DNA of 64,000 bases from NCBI GenBank assembly GCA_910586025.1, contig CAJUIO010000001.1, positions 50,725-114,724 of the forward strand, read 5' to 3'. The DNA comes from an uncultured Lachnospiraceae bacterium. GTDB taxonomy: Bacteria; Bacillota; Clostridia; Lachnospirales; Lachnospiraceae. The stretch's first letter is position 1. Every line of letters begins with the position of its first letter. A model generated the notes under the pieces. The model was not told the DNA's origin, made no database searches, and saw only the letters and a program-made list of their open reading frames with translations. The translations under genes were made by a program, and so were the position numbers. Below are positions 59,311 to 64,000 of this stretch, one piece after another.

Positions 59311-61104
59311 ATGAAGAGAGCATTGATAGAGACGGGAAAAACCTACGGGTTTCTGGATTTTGTCCGGATTCCCATGCGGGTTTGTCCTTTTTATACTGTG
59401 ATAAAGATGATAAATCAGGCGGCGGCCGCCATCACGCCGTCCCTGCAGGTACTGGTGACGGCATCCTTCGTGGATACGGCGCTCCTGATCTTTGCCGGCA
59501 GCGCAGAGCGCGAGGCGATCTGGCTGCCTCTTTTGGGCCTTGTGCTGCTGATTGCCTACAACAACCTGAACTGGCAGCTTATGAGCTTTATCAACTTGAG
59601 ATCTGAGATGAAGCTGACAAGGGTATACCGCAGTCAGATCGTGGAAAAGAGGGCAAGGCTGGAATACCGGTGTATTGAGGACAACGAAACCTGGGATCTG
59701 ATTAACAGAACCTGCACGGATCCGGTGGGAAAAATAAGAGGAGGCTTTGACAACCTGATGGGTGCCGCGGGCATTATCCTTCGGGTGGGATCTCTTCTTT
59801 CTATTTTGATGGCTCAGGTCTTCTGGGCCGGAATTGCCATCGTGGCCATGTCCGTGCCGTTGTTTATCCTTGCCATCCGAAGCGGAAAAGAGATTTATGA
59901 GGAGAATAAGGAGGCCATGAAGTTCACCAGAAGGGCCGATTATTTAAGGAGCGTGCTGCAGGGGCGCGAGAGCGTGGAGGAGAGAGCGCTGTTTGGCTAT
60001 ACAAAAGAGGTGAACCGTCTGTGGCACGAGAAATACGAGGCGGCCCGGAAGATCAATACCAGCGTGACCCTGAAATACTTTATACGAATGAAAAGCTCCA
60101 GTCTGATCACGGTGATTCTCTCCCTGCTCATCATCTGCGTTCTTCTGTTCCCCTTAAAGAGCGGGGCGGTGAGCGTGGGTATGTTCATGGCTCTGGTCAC
60201 ATCCACTTTAAATCTCATACAGATGATGTCCTGGGAGCTTTCCAATACCATGAGCGAAATCGCCAGAAACACGGAATATCTGAAGGATCTGACCGCATTT
60301 GCCGGTTTGCCCGAGACGGAGGGGGCTTTGGATCTGCCAAAGGAGAGCATGACTTTTGACAGCGTGGAATTCCGCCATGTGTCCTTCCGGTATCCGGGAA
60401 CGGAGCGGTATATTTTGAAGGATTTCTGTCTTCGTATGGAAAAAGGCCGTCATTATGCCTTCGTGGGTGTGAACGGAGCCGGAAAAACCACTATCACAAA
60501 GCTTCTCACAGGCCTTTACAGAGAATATGAAGGGGAGATCCTTCTAAACGAAAAACCGCTCTCTTCTTATACCCAGGCAGAGCTGAAGGCGTACTTTTCC
60601 GTGGTCTGCCAGGATTTTGCCAGATATCAGATTTCACTGGAAGACAATATTGCACTGGGAAATGTGCTGGAATACGATGAAGAAAAGATCCGGGAAGCGG
60701 CAGGGCGTATCGGTCTTTCGGATGTGATTGAAAAGCTGCCGGAGGGAATGAGGACACCTCTTGGCAAGGTGAAGGAAAAGGGCGTGGATCTCTCGGGAGG
60801 AGAGTGGCAGAGGGTGGCTGTTGCCAGAGCTCTTTACCGGCCTACGGCGGTGAGGATACTGGACGAGCCGACGGCTGCCCTTGATCCTGTGGCGGAGAGC
60901 GATATTTACAGGCTGTTTGGCCGGATCAGCGCCGGAGGAACCACGATCTTTATCACCCACAGGCTGGGAGGGGCCAGGCTGGCTGACAGGATTATTGTGA
61001 TCGCCAAAGGACAGGTGGCAGAGAGCGGCAGCCACGAAGAGCTGCTTGCCGCAAACGGTATCTATGCGGAAATGTTTGAGGCGCAAAGGAGTTGGTATCA
61101 ATGA
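59311..61104 (+). CDS. ABC exporter half-transporter 1 (membrane + ATPase fusion)
   Basis: A 597-residue ABC exporter subunit. About six membrane segments fill residues 20-310, and the ATPase follows with Walker A VGVNGAGKTT (about 384-393), signature LSGGEWQR (about 491-498, with E in place of Q) and Walker B RILDEPTAALDP (about 514-525), then the H-loop THRLGG. GGAGG at 59300-59304 fits ATG 59311; an in-frame TTG at 59293 is less likely. It overlaps the second half-transporter by ATGA, so the two likely form a heterodimer. The substrate is unknown. Confidence 0.9.
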   Translation: MKRALIETGKTYGFLDFVRIPMRVCPFYTVIKMINQAAAAITPSLQVLVTASFVDTALLIFAGSAEREAIWLPLLGLVLLIAYNNLNWQLMSFINLRSEMKLTRVYRSQIVEKRARLEYRCIEDNETWDLINRTCTDPVGKIRGGFDNLMGAAGIILRVGSLLSILMAQVFWAGIAIVAMSVPLFILAIRSGKEIYEENKEAMKFTRRADYLRSVLQGRESVEERALFGYTKEVNRLWHEKYEAARKINTSVTLKYFIRMKSSSLITVILSLLIICVLLFPLKSGAVSVGMFMALVTSTLNLIQMMSWELSNTMSEIARNTEYLKDLTAFAGLPETEGALDLPKESMTFDSVEFRHVSFRYPGTERYILKDFCLRMEKGRHYAFVGVNGAGKTTITKLLTGLYREYEGEILLNEKPLSSYTQAELKAYFSVVCQDFARYQISLEDNIALGNVLEYDEEKIREAAGRIGLSDVIEKLPEGMRTPLGKVKEKGVDLSGGEWQRVAVARALYRPTAVRILDEPTAALDPVAESDIYRLFGRISAGGTTIFITHRLGGARLADRIIVIAKGQVAESGSHEELLAANGIYAEMFEAQRSWYQ

Positions 61105-62882
61105 GAGAGAAGAGGAAAAATAATTCGGTAAAAGTACTGTTAAGACTCCTGCCAGGGACAGTGAGGCCGGTGCCTTTGCTGTTTTTGGTGTTTATTGTGA
61201 TTACCGTATGCCATGGGATATCCTGGGGTGTGGAGACCGTGATGCAGCAGCGTTTCTTTGATCAGGCGGCGGCTATGGCCGGGGGAAGCGCCTCCTTTGG
61301 AGCGGCCCTGACAGCTCTTGGATTTCTGGGAGCTGCCAATGTGGGCTGTCAGGTTTTGAACGGAGCGGGAAATTTCCTGCCTGAAGTCGTGGGCGGCAAG
61401 GTGCTGGGGCATCAGTCCAAGGAGATCCATGAGAAGATTGCCCGGCTCTCTCCGGCAGTTTTTGAGGATACCGGAAAGCTGGATGATATCAACAAGGCGG
61501 AGGCTGGTAAGGAAAATGCATTCTGGTTTGTCTGTGACTTCATAGCCCTTCTGACCTTTTATATCCCGTACTTTCTGTTTATGGGCTGGTATCTTTTTTC
61601 CCTGAAGCCCGTATTGGCCGTGGTAATCGTCATTATTTTCCTTCCCACGGCCCTCGCGCAGCTGATCCGGATGAAGGCATTTTCCGATCTGGAGGATGAG
61701 TCGGCCCCTGTGCGCAGGGAATACGAGCACTACGAGGCCTGTATGGTGAGCCGGGAATTTTTCCGTGAGACAAGGCTGCTGGGAGGATTCTCCTATTTTA
61801 AAAGGCTGTATCTGGAAACCATGGATCTCATGCAGAGACTGAAATACAGAGCCTCCATGAAATCCAACCTGTTTGAGCTCTCCATGCGCATTTTGACGGT
61901 TGCGGGTTATGTGGGTATTTTGCTGCTGCTTTTTGACGCACTGATGAAGCGTGAGGTGAGCGTGGGCGCTTTTGCCGCTGTCTTTAATTCGCTGGGAATG
62001 CTCTACAGCCTGATGGAGGAAATCATATGCAGACATATTTCCGATATGGCCCAGAATATGGGGAGTATTCAGAATTATCTGAATTTCCTGGATCTTGAGG
62101 AGCGTAAGAGCGAGCGGAGCGAGGAACCGGGATGGGGAGATATTGTGCTTACGGATGTGAGCTTTTCCTATCCGGGCGCGGAATCGGATGCCATAAGGGA
62201 GGTCTCCTTTACCCTGAAAAAGGGGGAGACGCTTGCCGTCGTGGGAGAGAACGGTTCGGGAAAATCCACGCTGGTCCGGCTGCTTGCCGGTCTCTATGAG
62301 CCAAAGCGCGGGAGCGTCATGATAAACGGAAACGATACCCGTAAGCTCTCCCTGGGAGCGCTTACCGCCCGCACCTCTGCGGTATTTCAGAAATTCCAGC
62401 GTTATCAGATGACGCTTGGAGAGAATATCACCATCAGCGACAGATTCAGATCCTGTGAGGAACGGGAGCTTGACCGTATATGTGATATGGCGGGAACTGA
62501 CAGGAAGGACTTTGAGAAAGGGTATGATACCATGCTCTCCCGGGAGTTTGACGGGGTGGACCTGTCCGGGGGACAGTGGCAGAGAACGGCCATAGCCAGA
62601 GGCTTTTTCCGGGATCACGATCTGATCATTCTGGATGAGCCGACGGCCGCCATTGATCCTTATGAGGAGACCCGAATCTACAACCGTTTTGCCGGGATTG
62701 CCAAAGATAAGTCGGCAGTGGTCGTGACACACCGTCTGGGTTCTGTGAAGCTGGCGGACCGGATCCTGGTCATGAAGGAGGGGAGAGCCGTGCAGCTTGG
62801 AACGCATGAAGAGCTCATAGGACAGGAGGGAGAATATAAGCGGCTGTATGAGGCTCAGGAGCAATGGTATCAGGAAGGGTGA
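61101..62882 (+). CDS. ABC exporter half-transporter 2
   Basis: Second subunit of 593 residues, with a membrane domain (about 20-300) and an ATPase: Walker A VGENGSGKST (about 380-389), signature LSGGQWQR (about 486-493, canonical Q), Walker B LIILDEPTAAIDP (about 507-519) and an H-loop in VTHRLGS. The first subunit has LSGGE and this one LSGGQ, a typical asymmetry. The ATG at 61101 overlaps the preceding stop and has AAAGGAG upstream. An AraC-type gene converges with it 20 nt away, with no clear terminator between them. Confidence 0.9.
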   Translation: MREKRKNNSVKVLLRLLPGTVRPVPLLFLVFIVITVCHGISWGVETVMQQRFFDQAAAMAGGSASFGAALTALGFLGAANVGCQVLNGAGNFLPEVVGGKVLGHQSKEIHEKIARLSPAVFEDTGKLDDINKAEAGKENAFWFVCDFIALLTFYIPYFLFMGWYLFSLKPVLAVVIVIIFLPTALAQLIRMKAFSDLEDESAPVRREYEHYEACMVSREFFRETRLLGGFSYFKRLYLETMDLMQRLKYRASMKSNLFELSMRILTVAGYVGILLLLFDALMKREVSVGAFAAVFNSLGMLYSLMEEIICRHISDMAQNMGSIQNYLNFLDLEERKSERSEEPGWGDIVLTDVSFSYPGAESDAIREVSFTLKKGETLAVVGENGSGKSTLVRLLAGLYEPKRGSVMINGNDTRKLSLGALTARTSAVFQKFQRYQMTLGENITISDRFRSCEERELDRICDMAGTDRKDFEKGYDTMLSREFDGVDLSGGQWQRTAIARGFFRDHDLIILDEPTAAIDPYEETRIYNRFAGIAKDKSAVVVTHRLGSVKLADRILVMKEGRAVQLGTHEELIGQEGEYKRLYEAQEQWYQEG

Positions 62883-62901
62883 GTATGCATGGATATGGAG
62901 G

Positions 62902-63684
62902 TTATGGGAGGGGCTTTGCGCGGTATCCGGAGGGAGTCGTCCCATAGCAGGACAGAAAAGTCCTGTTAAAGGTTTTCTGGCTCTCAAAACCGGCCTCCTG
63001 CCAGATCTCCGTGATACTGCGGTCCGTCTCCCGAAGCAGCCGGGCGGCATAATCCAGCCGCAGCCGGTTTATGTATTCGTGAAAACTGCAGTGCAGCCTG
63101 CCTGAGAAGGTCCTTGAAACATAATATTTGTTGAAATGCAGTTCCCGGGCGACTTTATCAAGCGTAAGCGGCTCCTGAAAATGATTGGAAATATAAGAAA
63201 TAATCTGATAGCCGATATCTGTGCGGTACTGGTTATTACGGGGAACCAAAACCGCCTCTGACATCAGATAGGCCAGGATCAGGTTCAGCCATGCCCCGCT
63301 GATGGAAGGGGACTGATTTGCATATTGCAGCATCCGGTTAAAAGCGCTCACAAGATCCGCATCGGAAGCGGGGGAGGAAAAAAACGGGCACTTTGGCTGG
63401 TTTTTGCAGAGCAGATGATAATAACCCTTTGCCAGGGAAGGGGAAAATACGCACAGGATGGAGCGGGAAAAATCCTGTGTCAGATAGCTGTGGATTGTCT
63501 CCGGAAAAATGAGGGCGGCTTCATTTTTCCGGAGCGTTTTTGTCTGATCCTGAGCAGTAACCTCCAGGCTTCCCTCCTGAATAAATATAAGCTCGGCCGC
63601 ATGGTGAAGATGAGCCGGGAAGGTCATATCCGCCGAGAAAAAGCAGCGGAATTCCTCGTCTTTCCTTTCATAAAATGGCTGCAT
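62902..63684 (-). CDS. AraC-family transcriptional regulator with cupin sensor
   Basis: A 260-residue regulator. The N-terminal cupin-like sensor (HLHHAAELIFIQEGSLEV, then LIFPETIHSY) is followed by the two HTH motifs: LDKVARELHFNKYYVSRTFSG and SITEIWQEAGFESQKTFNRTF. The frame is open from 63774, but GGAGG on this strand about 10 nt before the ATG at 63684 supports that start. It is divergent from the ThuA-like gene and converges with the ABC operon. The target could be either; divergence from the ThuA-like gene makes that the likelier one. Confidence 0.88.
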   Translation of the reverse strand: MQPFYERKDEEFRCFFSADMTFPAHLHHAAELIFIQEGSLEVTAQDQTKTLRKNEAALIFPETIHSYLTQDFSRSILCVFSPSLAKGYYHLLCKNQPKCPFFSSPASDADLVSAFNRMLQYANQSPSISGAWLNLILAYLMSEAVLVPRNNQYRTDIGYQIISYISNHFQEPLTLDKVARELHFNKYYVSRTFSGRLHCSFHEYINRLRLDYAARLLRETDRSITEIWQEAGFESQKTFNRTFLSCYGTTPSGYRAKPLP

Positions 63685-63761
63685 GGTAAGAGGGCCTCCT
63701 GTAACAGTGCAATTTTTGAGTGGTTTCTTTGGCGTTCTGACAATCATTCTACAGGAGAAGC

Positions 63762-63770
63762 TGTTATACT
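63762..63770 (+). promoter_or_regulatory. Extended -10 promoter of ThuA-like gene
   Basis: TG-T-TATACT at 63762-63770 lies between the divergent AraC and ThuA-like genes, 43 nt before the ThuA-like start. Confidence 0.55.
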
Positions 63771-63813
63771 GCAAGTATAAATTCTCTGGGAGAGATCAGG
63801 AAGGAGGTTTCTT

Positions 63814-64000
63814 ATGGAAACGACAAAAAGGGTATTGGTTTTTCAGGGCGGATGGGACGGCCACGAGCCTGCTCTTGTAGCAAAAAGGTTTGGGAAAATG
63901 ATGGAAAAACACGGATACAGCTGTGAGATTTCTGACAGTCAGGAGGTGCTGGCGGATCAGGAAAAGGTGATGGCAATGGATTTGATCATCCCCTGCTGGA
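63814..64000 (+). CDS. ThuA-like domain protein (5' part only)
   Basis: The window ends inside this gene, so only the first 62 or so codons are present. VFQGGWDGHEPALVAKRFG and LADQEKVMAMDLIIPCW match the start of ThuA-like (trehalose-utilisation-type) glutamine-amidotransferase-fold proteins. GGAGG lies upstream of the ATG at 63814. Divergent from an AraC-type regulator with a cupin sensor, so sugar-related control is plausible. The active site cannot be assessed from this fragment. Confidence 0.8.
   Translation, partial: METTKRVLVFQGGWDGHEPALVAKRFGKMMEKHGYSCEISDSQEVLADQEKVMAMDLIIPCW

Noticed and set aside
61140..63050. 636-codon minus-strand open frame opposite ABC subunit 2
   Set aside because: It is antisense to a complete ABC exporter with all motifs; the His/Gln-rich translation looks like a shadow.
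1..64000. tRNA, rRNA, CRISPR arrays, IS elements or prophage
   Set aside because: No cloverleaf-like intergenic segment, regular repeat-spacer pattern, transposase, integrase or phage gene was seen in any gap or frame.

Overview
The window looks like one stretch of chromosome from an anaerobic, endospore-forming Firmicute, most likely a Lachnospiraceae (class Clostridia). Four things point there: the sporulation genes spoIVA and a GerA/SpoVAF-type gene; the oxygen-independent nrdD/nrdG ribonucleotide reductase with no aerobic enzyme; a biotin-dependent Na+ pump decarboxylase; and Firmicute-type conserved orders (ylxM-ffh-rpsP-khpA-rimM-trmD-rplS-lepB-rbgA-rnhB-ylqG-ylqH-yraN, and DUF512-der-plsY-gpsA with spoIVA nearby). 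Strong Shine-Dalgarno sites, the genus-neutral gene content and the absence of phage, IS, CRISPR, rRNA or tRNA features mark it as mostly core genome. All coordinates and motifs were read by eye from the sequence; nothing was searched against a database.

Layout. 1-3.9 kb: Na+-translocating decarboxylase operon (lipoprotein-like gamma subunit, separate biotin carrier, beta, alpha) ending in a terminator. 4-8.9 kb: an NYN/OST-HTH protein, LacI, TetR and RpiR regulators and a membrane-anchored amidase. 8.8-12.8 kb: flavoprotein-cmk-ispH-rpsA, then a lone cheR. 13.7-18.2 kb: accessory-looking genes: a YprB-like exonuclease, an orphan Cys/His-rich protein followed by a long palindrome, a GH25 lysozyme and an AraC regulator. 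18.2-28.5 kb: translation, secretion and ribosome-assembly operon plus FliK-like and FlhB-tail-like genes and pgeF. 28.6-33.1 kb: a two-component system, then a convergent, atypical PRPP synthetase. 33.3-43.3 kb: DUF512 radical-SAM protein, der, plsY, gpsA, an AAA+/VWA pair, tyrS, a YgjP-like peptidase and spoIVA. 43.4-50.3 kb: purine/pyrimidine salvage (PNP, cytidine deaminase, SAH/MTA-type deaminase), a membrane MutS-like ATPase, a 56-residue membrane peptide, a WYL regulator and an aminotransferase. 50.3-55.1 kb: nrdD-nrdG-dut behind tandem NrdR boxes, then the spore germination gene. 55.2-64 kb: a soluble CZB-type chemoreceptor, a structured intergenic region, glycogen debranching enzyme, a two-gene ABC exporter, an AraC regulator and the start of a ThuA-like gene.

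How the genes work together. The anaerobic RNR, its activase and dUTPase form a dNTP supply unit with visible NrdR control. PNP, cytidine deaminase and the amidohydrolase form a nucleoside salvage unit. The ylxM-to-yraN block couples SRP targeting, ribosomal proteins and rRNA/tRNA processing. The most interesting signals are regulatory: a forespore-type promoter placed inside the terminator hairpin upstream of the germination gene; an antisense-strand candidate small RNA carrying a CCUCCUU motif near the chemoreceptor; a 26-bp perfect-arm palindrome after an orphan Cys/His-rich protein; and a terminator whose right arm contains the -35 box of the next operon. I do not see a clear multi-gene undescribed defence or biosynthetic system. 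The AAA+/VWA pair and the orphan metal-binding-like protein are the best uncharacterised protein candidates.
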